This document shows positions 22,434-33,291 of a DNA stretch of 64,000 bases, piece by piece; within the stretch, counting starts at the first letter, position 1, and each line of letters opens with the position of its first letter. The translations under genes and the position numbers were made by a program. Under the pieces are notes generated by a model. The model did no database searches, had not been told where the DNA came from, and worked only from the letters and a program-made list of their open reading frames with translations. The DNA comes from Petrolisthes cinctipes (lineage: Eukaryota > Arthropoda > Malacostraca > Decapoda > Porcellanidae), in the NCBI GenBank assembly GCA_033782935.1, contig JAWQEG010000739.1, forward strand, positions 248,001 through 312,000. Direction: 5' to 3'.

Positions 22434-22674
22434 TCCGGCAGACCAGAAGACACTGGAGACTACGAATTATGGAGTCACGAGGTGTTCAGGGAGAATGTGA
22501 CAGAACGCGTGTATCTGGTGGACACATTGCAGAGAGGTCATCCCAAGCAGGGGAACAACCTCTTCCCTGACAAGCTCGACAACTTCCATGGCAACCAGCT
22601 CAAAGCAGTCACATTTGAACACGCCCCCTCAATTGTTGATATCCATGATGATGAAGGAGGCCACACGTATGATG
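22434..22674 (+). CDS. Ionotropic receptor exon: end of amino-terminal region and start of ligand-binding S1 lobe
   Basis: Acceptor TTATTTTTGTGATCAG ends at 22433. Donor GTAGGT begins at 22675 after one base of a split codon. It encodes 80 residues: YELWSHEVFRENVTERVYLV, then NNLFPDKLDNFHGNQLKAV followed by FEHAPSIVDIH and HTYD. The LFPDK..NF.G..L.V.T...P pattern is the hallmark opening of S1 in arthropod IRs. The split Gly codon completes with the first two bases of the exon at 40862 to read TYDGIDIRLLQ, exactly as expected. The following intron is 18.2 kb. Phase 0 at the start agrees with the donor at 9646. Confidence 0.85.
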
Positions 22675-22736
22675 GTAGGTCACATGAAATAGGGATCGAA
22701 TTCACAGAGGCTAGTATTTATTTCATTCTTCCTCAG

Positions 22737-22926
22737 CAACATCTTACAGCCTTTATAACCATACCCTTCTGCCCCTTTCAAACAATGCCTGTGGATACAT
22801 TGGAATCCAGATTATTAGATGGTGGAGCACAAGAAACAGAACTAACTGCTGTGTTGGAACCTATATCTGAAAAATTTTCCTTGTTAACCTTGGCACTATC
22901 TTGGGCAGGCTTCTCAGACCAAACCT
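22737..22926 (+). pseudogene. Orphan IR TM3-like fragment inside an intron
   Basis: A possible acceptor TTTCATTCTTCCTCAG precedes a reading QQHLTAFITIPF, then QTMPVDTLES. It resembles the TM3 exon at 55956-56096 (SLTAFLTIP..QPPIDTLEE) with three extra residues. The frame stays open to 22980 and includes SLLTLALSWAGFSDQTW. The first half of a TM3 exon (the W..YGLLLTVVYRS part) is absent. It could be a relic of a tandem IR duplicate or chance similarity; the shared LTAF.TIP and DTLE at correct spacing argue against chance. Confidence 0.45.
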
Positions 22927-24431
22927 GGCAGTATCTGCAAAAAAAAAAAAAATTCTTACAAATAAAGAACTGCAACTTTTAATGTTCCAATGTACAGAAC
23001 ATTTTGTTAGGCCTCAAAATGAGTCAGATGAAATACTGACTATCGCCATATATTTAAATCCATTTCCTACCAATATAACATATAAGGGGTAGAATATAAG
23101 AAAAGTTGCACTGGTAATTTTATTTCCCTTTTGTCACGAATTTTCCTTATCATGACATCCTATTTCCCAAATACTCGAGTATCTTTATTCCAAACCATTA
23201 GATACTTCAAACGACATGATATGGCAATACATTCTAAGCATTTATTAAAGTCAAAACATTGACGGTTTAGGCAGTGTTGTGGAAGATCATGGAATCCTCT
23301 CATTCCTTTCTTCCAACTTTTTTTTCCGTTACATGTCTCCTAATCCAACCTCCCTGCTCTGTAACAGGCACTCAAACAACGCCATTGGTACTGTGTAAAA
23401 GAGCGAAACTTTTTCATTAAAGGCTTCTTCTCAAATGGTGCACACTTTACACAATCAATCTGTGATTTTTATGGTAAAAATTAGTATCTTGCGATATAGA
23501 TATATAACAGTAAGTCTTTTGGGATTAAAGGGAAGTGTCCATAGTGATAGTAATTAAAGTGTATATTGACCTGTGGTGCGTTTGAGAGCAGCATTCGCAT
23601 GCCGCAAGCCGCACAAAGGGATACAAGATGTTCTCAAACGCTTTTGTACCCCATCATTGATATTGTAAACAAGGCCTTGTCATTGCCATGGAAACATTGT
23701 CTCAACTCATAAAGAAGTAGTGACGGCTCAAACAGTACAACCACTCCATTCACATGCCATTGAATTATTATAATATTATGTATTGTCAGTCCTATTGATC
23801 GTATTTCATTAATGATTATAGTTGTGTTGCTGTAAGGTACATGAAATTGCATATTGGATGGAATAATTGTGGTTATCGGAACGCATATGGCAGTATAGAG
23901 CCTCGGAGGGATTCGCAGGTTGATACGCTTTGCCGATAATTAAAAGAAGTTAGAGAGATCTCAGGGCGATTCGCGTGGTGCGAACACCTCTCTCAAACGC
24001 ATCCCTGAATTCCGGCTCCCTGTTTCATGTCACCGTAACCACTAAATTAAAAGAATAGGTTAACTTTATCTTTAACTTTATCCCGGTAAATATTTTTAGA
24101 TAAAAACACCACTTGATAAAGCAAGAGCTTGAAACCACACTCCATGACCACTAATCACATCCTTGAGTCTTAACTCGGAATGCCTCACATATACCTTTAT
24201 TAAAAACAAGTTTAAAGTAACATTGTTAGCAAATAGTCATACCTTATCTAACACTAACTCAATGTGGATCTGCAAATCTCAAATGACGTTCACTAGGTTG
24301 ACTATTATGTGCATATCTTCTGGTGGAATGAAAAGATGAAATTGTGGTATTCAAGATACTATCATCATACCAATACAGAAGAACAATAAAACAAGGTACA
24401 GCCTGCAGCATAACTACATGTCCATCTCATG
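22927..24431. other. Unassigned intron sequence
   Basis: No coding signal. 23570-24005 contains GTTTGAGA and TCTCAAACGC words in opposite orientation (23580, 23991), as might terminate a small inverted-repeat element with TGCGTTTGAGAG ends. It is not developed enough to annotate separately. Confidence 0.35.
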
Positions 24432-24879
24432 TACAGCTCTAGACAGATCAAACGACAACACCCAGCTTAGTTTGGGCCTGCGCAGATTTGGTAACAGGCT
24501 AACAGTTGTAGGTGGAGGGAGGGAGGGATGTGGGTGGGTGAGGAGGGGAGAAATGTGGGAGGGTATAGAAGCAGCAATCATGGTGTGGCTCATGGTAGAA
24601 TAACTATAAGAGAAGGTAGACTCACATACGGCCCAATTTGGGAACGTTCTGCGCATCTTTATTGTGATTGGATCAGACGGAGCTTGACGTTGGTTGGGTG
24701 GTAGTAGTGGAGAAAATCATGGTGTGTTTGTAGCGTGTAGGGACATTTAAGGACTTTTTTCATAAAATGGTGCGTTGTTCTGTGTTTGGGTGCACTGGAA
24801 AGAGGAAATATTATTTACACCCAACACAGGTTTCCAAGAAACCCAAACTTAAGAAAAGCTTGGAGAATGCTCTGTATGG

Positions 24880-25245
24880 CTATGCAAATATTTCCACCCT
24901 CATTGCTGTTGTGCCGACCCCTGGTGCCAGGATTTCTGTTGCTCAGGCATTGGATCGTGACATATTTAAGATTAGTGATTGGTGCAGGTTGTGGGGTATG
25001 AGGATTAATGCAGGCAAGATTAGGGCAATGGTCGTCTCTAGGTCTCACATGGTGTACGCCTTATTCACCGCCCTTGATTCTTGATGGGACTGTATTGGAG
25101 GGATCTCAGAATTTGGTTATTCTGGGAGTTACATTTGATGCCAAGCTGACTTTTGAGAAGCATGTGCGGTCAATCTCGAGGTCTGTCTCCATAAAGTTGG
25201 GTATTATGGGTATCACGATTATTTATATATTATTGATCGATTGCT
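24880..25245 (+). pseudogene. Non-LTR reverse transcriptase relic (palm/thumb)
   Basis: Reads DIFKISDWCRLWGMRINAGK, then after a frameshift near 25060 LEGSQNLVILGVTFDAKLTF and EKHVRSISRSVS. This is the D...I..W...WGM..N..K motif and LGV.FD..LTF..H thumb of arthropod LINEs. There is no YADD region or RNase H, and the sequence fades out near 25245. It may have inserted into the family-3 element. Confidence 0.7.
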
Positions 25246-25821
25246 ACAGACAATTGATTGGTAATAAGGTAAGAAGGGAGCCGGTCTCAGTCGTGAGCCC
25301 AGGTAGGACTTGCCTAGAGTTCCGCATACCTATGGTAAGTAATGAGTGATACGCTGTGTATTGACATTGAAAATTGCAGGTGTAAGGACATATTCTTTAA
25401 CTGAGCCTATGTAGTGATCTTGGTTTTAGATATACGGAACTCAACAGTGTTAGATTGAAATTTAAATATTATTTAAAGTAATTTGAGTAGGAAGGTCTTG
25501 AAATAACACCTAACAAATAATTAACCACAGTGTTAGACTTGATTAATTATTCACAGTGAGTAACGTAAGATAGCTTATCATAAGAAAAATCGACTGGACA
25601 ACAAATCGTGAGAACAATCGAAAGAAAATTATTCGAGAGAACATTGCGAGAACACACGAGAACAATTACGAAACCTTGAAAGAAACGAGTGTCGTGATTA
25701 TCGATTATTGCGATATTAGCTGGTTAGCTATTCTTGTGTGTAAGTGTGTGCGTGTGTTAATATGTTATTAATTGTTTAAATAATTTAATTGTTGGTGCAC
25801 GACTGAAATTAGTAAATATAG

Positions 25822-25838
25822 TAAAGTCATTGTAAATA
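25822..25838 (+). repeat. Target-site duplication of the LINE fragment at 25839-26518
   Basis: GTAAAGTCATTGTAAAT is repeated at 26519-26535, directly after the GAAGAAGAAG tail. Confidence 0.8.
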
Positions 25839-25849
25839 AGACAGAGTAT

Positions 25850-26488
25850 ATGGTTTTTAATGGAGAGGAAGAAATCGGAGATGTGATGCTGGGGGTTGAG
25901 AGGCTTAAGCGGGTCAACACTTTTAAGTATCTTGGCTCAAGTGTGGCATCGGATGGAACACTCGACTATGAAATAAATCATAGAATTCAATCAGGGTGGA
26001 GAAATTGGAAAAACACCTCGGGAGTATTGTGCGACAAAAAGATCAGCGCACGAGTGAAAGGAAAGGTATATAAAACTGTGGTGAGACCTGCATTTATGTA
26101 CGGAGCAGAAACCTGGCCCATCAAAAAGGCTCAGGAGAAGAAATTGGAGGTGGCAGAGATGAGGATGCTAAGATGGATGTGCGGAGTGACGAGATATGAT
26201 AAAATTAGAAACAAAAGGATAAGAGGAACAACCAAAGTGATTGAAATATCAAAGAAAGTGCAAGAGCGAAGGTTACAATGGTATGGTCATGTGATGAGGA
26301 GGGAGGATAATAACATAGCTAAGAAGGTCATGAATATAGAAGTAGAAGGCAGAAGGAAAAGAGGAAGGCCAAGAAAAAGATGGAAGGATTGTGTGGATGA
26401 AGACCTTAAAGAGAAGAATCTGACTGGAGACGAATATGGCGACAGAGGACAGTGGAAGCAACTTACCAAAAACAGCGACCCCGTATAA
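25850..26488 (+). pseudogene. Non-LTR retrotransposon RT C-terminal fragment (212 codons open)
   Basis: The open frame reads LKRVNTFKYLGSSVASDGTL, the RT thumb, followed by YGAETWPIKKAQEKKLEV, MRMLRWMCGVTRYDKIRN and GRRKRGRPRKRWKDCVDEDL. The GRRKRGRP.KRW.D tail and MLRWM.GVTR.D..RN are hallmarks of a widespread animal LINE group lacking RNase H, often annotated RTE-like; clade not settled here. It is 5'-truncated before the catalytic motif and ends in a short GAAGAAGAAG tail (26503-26518). GTAAAGTCATTGTAAAT precedes it (25822-25838) and follows it (26519-26535), so it is bracketed by a 17-bp duplication. Confidence 0.85.
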
Positions 26489-26892
26489 AGACGGGAAAAG
26501 CTGGGGAAGAAGAAGAAGTAAAGTCATTGTAAATTAGTCGTTTTAGTACACCTTTACAATTCTGTTGATACTATTATAAGTGCATATATATCAAAAGAAC
26601 CCACGTAAATAAATTTATGTTGACGGAATTGAGATAAATGGGATAATTAACCTCTGCTGACGATCGTTGAACCAAACACAATGAAAGTCCACCACGAATA
26701 AGTCTGGGTAAGGTAAGTTACATCACTTAATTAATTAATTAATAATATAAAAATCTTAATTCACTGTCACAGGGATAGACTACTGATTATTATTCTTTGA
26801 ATATTAGACAACAAATAAAGGTGTTTGCCGACCTTTGGGACACGAACCTTTCCGATTTCTGTCTTCAGCTATCCCTGTATTCCTTTTATCCC

Positions 26893-27294
26893 TCGTGCTT
26901 GCCCCGTAGGGGGGTATTGCCTGTAATGATGTGGGCAATACTTTAAGGGGGTGCGGGAGTAGGGGACAGGCTTGGGGGGTGCGGGAATAGGGGGACACGC
27001 TTGGGGTGGGTAAAAAGCCTGTCCCCTATTCCCGCTCCCCCCTAACCCCCCCAAGCCTGTCCCTCTACTCCCACCCCCTCCAAGCCTTTCCCCTACTCCC
27101 ACCCCCTCCAAGCCTGTCCCCCTATTCCCACACCCCCATAAGGGTTTTGGCGTCCCTTCGGCCCCAGCCACTAGCTTGCAGTTCTTCCACTGTCCCTCCT
27201 TTCTTCCTATATCCTTCTTGCTTGCCGTCACACCTCTCTATAACCTTTTTCTGGTGCTATATGACCTCGCTGTTGTGGCACCTAATATCAATCA
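26893..27294 (+). repeat. SINE-like element, copy 1, expanded by an internal minisatellite
   Basis: The 5' part CCCCGTAGGGGGGTATTGCC and the 3' part (GACCTCGCTGTTGTGGCACC, then ATCAATCAATC) match the other copies. ATCCCTCGTGCTTG on both sides (26886-26900 region and 27302-27315) is the target-site duplication. About 195 bp of GC-rich repeats sit inside. Confidence 0.8.
26945..27140. repeat. GC-rich minisatellite with internal inversion
   Basis: About 29-bp units: two in reverse orientation (GGGGGTGCGGGAGTAGGGGA) followed by four in forward orientation (AAGCCTGTCCCCTATTCCC type). The whole block can fold on itself. It interrupts the SINE at CTTTAAGGG, where the neighbouring copies are continuous. 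Confidence 0.8.
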
Positions 27295-27359
27295 ATCAGT
27301 TAATCCCTCGTGCTTGTATTCCCCCCTATTAATCTGTTTTGATAGTTAAAGAACTTAAA

Positions 27360-27425
27360 GCTAGTGGCGCCAAAACCCTTAAATCATTGCCTACATCAAT
27401 ACAGGCAATACCCCCCCTATGGAGC
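27360..27425 (-). repeat. SINE-like element, 5' part only, inverted
   Basis: Reads as the reverse of the 5' third of the SINE (GCCAAAACCC, ATTGCC, GGCAATACC). CAAGCACGAGGGATAA follows, so the 5' flank is the same insertion site as the other inverted copies (39190-39410). Confidence 0.65.
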
Positions 27426-27746
27426 AAGCACGAGGGATAACAGGAATACAGAGATAACTGAAGACAGAAAGCGGAAAGGTTCGGTGCCGAAAAGTCGGCA
27501 AACACCTTTATTTGTTATCTAATATCCAAATGCTAATAATTAGTAGTTTATCCCACTGTGGCGGTGAACAAAAGACAGTGCCTTTATTTAAAGGATAAAA
27601 TGTAACAGATATTCTAATTAATATTTGTTTGTCATTACTTTTCAACTAATCATCCTCATTTATATTACCCTCTTCCCCCTCACCCTCGCCTCAAATAATC
27701 ACATTTTTCACTCCTATATCCACCTCCGTTAATGCAGTATGCACTT

Positions 27747-27754
27747 CTTTAAAC
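27747..27754. other. Empty target site (CTTTAAAC) of the hAT MITE found in the related element
   Basis: The family-3 copy here reads GCACTTCTTTAAACTATTGC with one CTTTAAAC. In the copy at 35759-40331 the same context carries a 430-bp MITE between two copies of this octamer. Confidence 0.8.
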
Positions 27755-28002
27755 TATTGCTGATTCGCCACCTTTCCTCCTGACACACGTCTCCTCTACC
27801 TGATCAATCGTTCCCCCCAGATTGCTGCTTCTTCACCCTCCCACATTTCCTCCTATATAGCCCCGCCCACATTTCTCCTTTCCTCTCCCACTAACATCCC
27901 CCCTCTCTCCACCTGCAACTGTTGTCAGATCCGATGAGACCCAAACCAAGTCGCTGATGGATGGGGAGTTGTCGCTTCGTCTGTCCAGAGCTGTACTTGT
28001 CA

Positions 28003-28200
28003 GACAAAAGTGACATCTGTAGGATGGGTAGCCAGCTCAGACTGACATCAACTAAAAAATCACTTTTACAATATGTATACATATCTAAGTACATTTTCAA
28101 ACTCAAATTTTTGTTATAAAACACGTGAGAATCACATTTATCAACACAACAATATGAAAAATAATGTCACTGTCGTTTTTATGTACATATATGGTAATTA
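28003..28200 (+). repeat. Dispersed repeat, partner at 35541-35745
   Basis: Shared words in order: GACATCTGTAGGA, AGTCAGCTCAGA-like, ACAATAT and GTCACTGTCG.TTTTATGTA. In both places it adjoins a family-3 terminus, on the right here and on the left at 35541. Confidence 0.55.
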
Positions 28201-29025
28201 CAGGAAAAGAGGAGTGATGAAAATATGTCCTTTCACCCTCACTATTCGATTTAGACTGACTGGTGGTAGCTGGCTGGGCTGTGGCAAGATCCATGGCTCT
28301 CACCCTAACTGTTGCCAGACCATTTGTGGGGACTGCAAAAATTAAAAAAGACTTTGCTGTTAAATCAAACTACACCTGCGGTGCTTCAGACTTGTTGCTA
28401 GTGTCGAAATTTTCCTACACCCGCGAATTAAGGGCTAGGGTCCTACAATCAGTGTTGACAGTCGAAACAACCATGTTACAGGGCATGCATATTTATAAAC
28501 TGCGCTGTCGACTTCTGTCGTCTTCCGCAGTCCTCCACACCTGTTGGTTGTGTCGACTTATGTCATCACCTGCGGTTAAGAGGTTAATGGCAGGTTCCAG
28601 GATGCATACAAATATATTATAAGATGCGTAAAATGAGGAAGATGACAGGTGAAAAGAATTCTGTTAATGCAACACGACGATGGTTATTGCACAAAATTGT
28701 TATGCATAGATATGCTAATTTGGTTTAATTTTAATCATCCAATTACTGTAGATCTTATGACATGGTTATACATGACACCCTGGTATATAAAAGTGTAAGA
28801 CAGTTTTATACACAATTAATTAAAGGGAAAAAGTGTGTATCATCCTTATAACTGAAAGTTATGTAATGTTGTGGCCGTGCAATATAATTATGCTGTGATA
28901 CCATGAATAGAAATTCTTCTGTAAATATAATGGGAAGGAGGCCACAAGCTTTAAGTAGATCTGCATCTCATATTATCTCGGACATCCGAATGGGGTATCT
29001 GGTTAAAAGTTTTCTTCTTGTCTTA
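28201..29025. other. Unassigned intron sequence
   Basis: No gene recognised. GTCGACTTCTGTCGTC (28507) and GTCGACTTATGTCATC (28552) are a short degenerate direct repeat. Confidence 0.35.

Positions 29026-29084
<59 letters not shown>
29026..29084. repeat. (ATT)n microsatellite
   Basis: About 19 ATT units, uninterrupted. Confidence 0.95.
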
Positions 29085-29589
29085 GGAAGCTATGAGTGGG
29101 TCCCGCTGGAGAGTATTGTTACTATACACCCAAAGGTTCCTAGTGGGGGCCATATCAAAGCTCAAGAAATCTATAATAAAAAAATAAAAAAAATACATAA
29201 AATAAAAAAAAGATTACCTTAACAAAAAAGTATTTACCCCTCTCTTTAATATAAGAAAACTATAAGTAAATTTTCAGCATTAGCAACATTATTTGCGAGT
29301 TTATGAATGAAGGGGATGGTTAAAATTTTAACTTTAAATATAAGTCAGCAGAAGACAAAAAACCCAGCGAGCAACACTCAATGTTAGGCAATAACACAGA
29401 ATAAATGGAAAACAAGACAACACTATCGTCAACATAGATTTTATTACATTTGCAGAGAAGGTCTTTTTTTTTAAATTGATGAGGCCACTGAACGCAAGTG
29501 TAACTCAAATGTCAGTTTAGTATCTAAAGTAACTCCTATAAATTTTAAATATTCACTATTTGGTGACATTTCTCCTGGGCCAGACAACA

Positions 29590-31934
29590 CCCCATATGCA
29601 ATGTTGTGACACTTGGGTGAGGAGGCAATCTCATTTCTTTTCTATATTTATATAACAGAATCTGGCTGGAGGGTGTCTTCCCTTTTGGGTGGAGGGTTGC
29701 TACCATCCTTCCTTTCCCCAAGCTGGGCAAGGACTCTAGTGTGCCCTCAATTACCTATCTATTGCCTTGACCTCCTGTCTCTGTAAACTAGTTGAGAAGA
29801 TGGTAAATGTCAGACTGCTATACTTCCTGAAACGGGGTAGTTTTCTGTCTCCGTCCCTATCTGGCTTTCGTAAACACCGTTCCACTACAGACGCTCTGGT
29901 CATGATGGAAGCTTCTGCATGTGAGGCTTTTGCACGACATCAACACTTGGTCTATGTATTCTATGTTTTAGAGAAAGCCTATGACACTACATGGCAATAT
30001 GATATCTTGCAGAAACTCCATGCATATGGTCTGCTGGATCGCCTTCCACACTATCTTAAGGAGTTTCTCTGTGGTCGCAGTTTTTTTGTGAAGGTTAACA
30101 CAGCCCTCTCTGCACCCGTAGCACAGGAAGAGGGCGAATCCCAGGAAAGCGTCCTCAGTGTTACGTCATTTGCAGTGGCAATTAATGCCATTGTCTCATC
30201 CCTTCTGGATGGTATTGCCAAATCAATGTACATTGATGACCTGGCTCTCTGGTTTGCTGCTTCCCGTATGTCTGTGGCAGAGTAGCGCATGCAGCTTGCC
30301 CTTGACAGGGTGTCGTGTTGGGCTGGTTCTTATGGGTTTTACTTCTCTCCTGCCAAGACGGTTGTTATGCACTTCTGCTGCATCTGGGGCGTTCATCCCG
30401 ATATGGACTTAATCATGTATGGTCATCGGATATGCTGTGCTGAGGAGATTCGCTTTTTGGGTCTTACTTTTGACCAACGTTTGATATGGGATCCCCATTT
30501 ACGTTCACTTAAGTTCTCTTGACTCCAGGCTCTCAACCTGTTGAGGGTCCTAGGTCATACGTCCTGGGGGCCCTCATCCGCCTATATCGTGCACTTATTA
30601 GGCTGAAACTCGACAATGGGTGTGAGGTGTACTCCTCTGCCATGGATGCCCGACTCAGAGACTTAGACTCTGTATATCATGCTGGAGTACATCTGGTGAC
30701 CGGTGCCTTCAGGTCATCTCCAATCCCCAGGCTCCTAGTGGACACTGATGAGCCACCTCCTGATCTCCGTCGCTAGACCTTGATGGTTTGTTGTTGGCAT
30801 CGGTTACATGAACTTCCTGACTCCCTTCCCTGCTTGGCGGTGTCATCTGATATTATGTCTGAGTACTACCTCTCACATCCTCTCATACCATGGCCCTTTG
30901 GCTTCCAGGTCAGGAAGGCCATGGAGGAAGATGGGCATTGATGACCTCCAGATTTGTCCTTTGCGGGTCCCTGGGGTGGCTCCATGGCTTCTTACAGAAG
31001 TTTGCACCTGCACCTGCTTTTCAGACAAGAAAGAATCTCTTCCTCCTGCAGTGATTCGCTCCCTCGTTTTAGAACATGCCTCTTCTCATAGGGAGTCCCT
31101 CCCTGTGTACACTGATGGGTGTAAGTCTGATGCTGTAGTCGGTTTTGGGCTGACTTTCCTGACTTTTGTCATGGCGGCAGGATCCCTTCTGTTATGTCAA
31201 TTTTTACTACCGAGCTCTCAGCCATTTCATATGGCCTCCAAGTGATTATAACTGTTCCTCAGCCTTCTTTTACTATTTTTAGCGATTCCTGTTGTGCCTT
31301 GCAGGCAATGTTACAACTTCCAATCCCCTAGTGTTGGCCATCCTTGAATGATTTGTTTTCCTGAGATGTCATGGCCGTAGAGTCACACTTTGTTGATTCC
31401 CAGCCGATCTGGATGTCGATGGGAATGATCAGTCTGATGCCCTGGCTAGGGCTGCGGCCTCCAGTGCTCGGCCTCCTGCTAGGCATCATCCCATTCCTGC
31501 TTTCGACCTTCGACCCCACATAGATGCTGCAGTTTGTTCCTGCTGGCAAAACAGATGGGACGCTGTTTAGGCTAACAAGCTCCACGGTATCCGGCAGTGC
31601 CTGGGTTTGTGGAGCTGCAGCGGTCTGTCCCACTGGTGGGAGACGGCTCCTGCAAGTCTCCGCATTGGCTACTCAAGTTTGACTCATAGATTTTTAATGG
31701 AGAGGGCTCCCCCTCTTGGCTCATGCCCATCTCCGCATTGGCCACTCACGTTTGGCTCATGGATTTTTTAATGGAGAGGGCTACCCCTCTCTACTGTGAT
31801 GAATGTCTGGTCCTTTGACAGTTCGGTATCTTCTTGTGGAGTTTCCCAGCCTTCGGGACCTTCATTGTAGGCACCTCTCCAAGTACTGGGTGGGGGATGG
31901 TTCTTACAGTCTCTCCCAGGTGCTTGGGGCAGTG
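29590..31934 (+). pseudogene. LINE copy B ORF2: RT and RNase H, frameshifted
   Basis: RT motifs: FRKHRSTTDALVMMEASAC, VLEKAYDTTWQ (Asp of the FDLEKAYD motif changed) and AQEEGESQESVLS (decayed GIPQGSVLS). The active site reads SMYIDDLALWFAASRMSV, so both Asp residues are kept. The thumb reads RICCAEEIRFLGLTFDQRL. RNase H keeps VYTDG.KSDAV and a decayed FC..PA.LDVDGNDQ. The cysteine-rich tail is cut by the hAT insertion at 31935. There are at least five frame changes, so it is inactive. Confidence 0.8.
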
Positions 31935-32953
31935 TTGCCACACTCTCAGATTGATATTATGTTACTGGCTCCTCAAAATTATGGGTTTTTCAGTAAATTA
32001 ATTTGTAAAATTTATCGTTTGTATTATCGTACAATATTTCTTATATTTAATACATTTTTATAACTTGACAATTAGAAGAATATATGTATGATTTCTTTGT
32101 AGTTATTATTATCTTGTATTGTACATAATTCAAATAAAAACATTCAAATGAAACATATTTCTTTTTACAAAATTGATTGTTTCACCCCGTCAGTACCGAG
32201 GTCATTCCACAGATACATAAAATTGCCTTTTGTTAACCAAAATTGCATGAAATTAGACATTACTGTGTAGAAAGGATAGGCGAACTTAAGAGGCAATTTC
32301 AAAGCTTCTAAGCAAATTAACAGCAATAATAACTGTACTGTAATAATCTAAGACTCTTCTTCCGAATCCAATTCATGTCCTCTGATGTTCTGGAATAACT
32401 GTGCATGATTATTTATTCTGGAAAACATATAATTTGCAGGAGTGAATTGAATATATGACCCTCCTGAACCTTTGATGCAACTCTATAGCAGAGAAAAGAG
32501 CCCCATTAACTGTCTTTGTTTTCAGTCTGTTTTTTGGTTTAGTTTTAAAGAGGTTAACTTTACTAAACACTCTTTCGCATTCAGCATTTTAGTGCGGCAA
32601 GCAAAGAGCAGCTAAAGCAAAAGTGGCTAGGTCTGAAAAGCTAGACTCTTTTTGGGACACTTCTCCCCAGAACTTATCAGGTGACTCATTAACCAGAAGT
32701 TTAAATTCATGCTGCAAAATGGGAAACATTCTCCACTGATTATTTAGCTTTTGAAGTAATGATTGGTCATCCTGGGGTACAATCAGAGGAAGCTCAGATG
32801 GAAGTGAAAATAAGGAAGAGGTTCATTCCCTGAATTCTGATGAGAATTTTTGGGACGTACAAGCCGTACGATAATGGAAAATGATATCGTGCATCGTACC
32901 AAGACAGTTTCTATCGTACATGTACGATAATTATCGTACGTGTGGCAACACTG
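31935..32953 (-). mobile_element. hAT transposon remnant inserted in LINE copy B
   Basis: Ends are perfect 14-bp inverses: CAGTGTTGCCACAC at 31935-31948 and GTGTGGCAACACTG at 32940-32953. Flanks GCTTGGGG (31927-31934) and GCTTGGGA (32954-32961) are an 8-bp duplication with one change. Joining the flanks restores the LINE sequence seen in copies A and D. The interior encodes a hAT dimerisation domain on the minus strand. Confidence 0.85.
32425..32775 (-). pseudogene. hAT transposase C-terminal dimerisation domain, one stop
   Basis: The minus strand reads FSDLATFALAALCLPH, stop, NAECERVFSKVNLFKTKPKN and then RLKTKTVNGALL. This is the hATC motif (LP.SNA.CER.FS..N..K...RN.L) with the usual Ser codon changed to a stop. 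The N-terminal BED finger and DDE core are missing, so only the last third remains. hAT transposases use this domain to dimerise. Confidence 0.85.
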
Positions 32954-33291
32954 GCTTGGGAGGGAGCACCCTCTCCTTTGTGGAGAAGGCTGGCCTCCTC
33001 CACAAATTGTGAATTTTATTATATTTATGGCTTCTTGTATAGATAGTTCAATGTTTTTAATCTCCATTCTTTTATATATTTTACTTAAGTTAATCAGGTT
33101 ATTTTAGTTATTTCGATATATCCTTTTAATCATGCTGCTTTTCCCTTTTAGGGTAATGAAGCTTGGCTAATGTGTATATATGTTTCATTAGTGATATAAA
33201 TGACTATATTCTAAAATCTTTAGAAAATAATATTATGTTGGGCGGTATATAACCCTAGCTGTTGCGCCGCCAATCAATCAGTAAAAACATT

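Larger units (their letters stand above)
24434..27993. mobile_element. TA-flanked inverted-repeat transposon, family 3, copy 1 (3.56 kb, chimeric)
   Basis: The left end is CAGCTCTAGACAGATCAAAC; the reverse complement of the right end is CAGCTCTGGACAGACGAAGC. TA flanks both (24432-24433, 27994-27995). The terminal 170 bp (24434-24600 and 27830-27993) are inverses, including a GGTGGAGGGAGG block. The same termini bound 35759-40331. The interior holds two unrelated LINE relics, a SINE-like copy expanded by a minisatellite and a partial inverted SINE. No transposase was recognised, so it is non-autonomous or has lost its gene. Confidence 0.7.
29566..33280 (+). mobile_element. RNase H-bearing LINE, copy B, 5'-truncated and interrupted by a hAT element
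   Basis: Starts inside ORF2 (SPGPDN.PYAML), runs through RT (PGKDS, FRKHRSTTDALV, YIDD) and RNase H, and ends with the family 3' hairpin at 33240-33272 plus an AATC tail. It is split at 31935-32953 by a hAT element. Many stops and frameshifts occur, for example TAG at 30284 and 30774. It retains the segment around 29660-29700 that copy A has lost. Confidence 0.85.

Noticed and set aside
24767..24890. MVRCSVFGCTGK start resembling a THAP zinc finger
   Set aside because: Only the first Cys pair is present, the remaining THAP residues are absent, and the frame runs into a LINE relic.
27006..27332. Pro/Ser-rich open frame of 108 codons
   Set aside because: It lies on the GC-rich minisatellite within a SINE copy; no homology expected.
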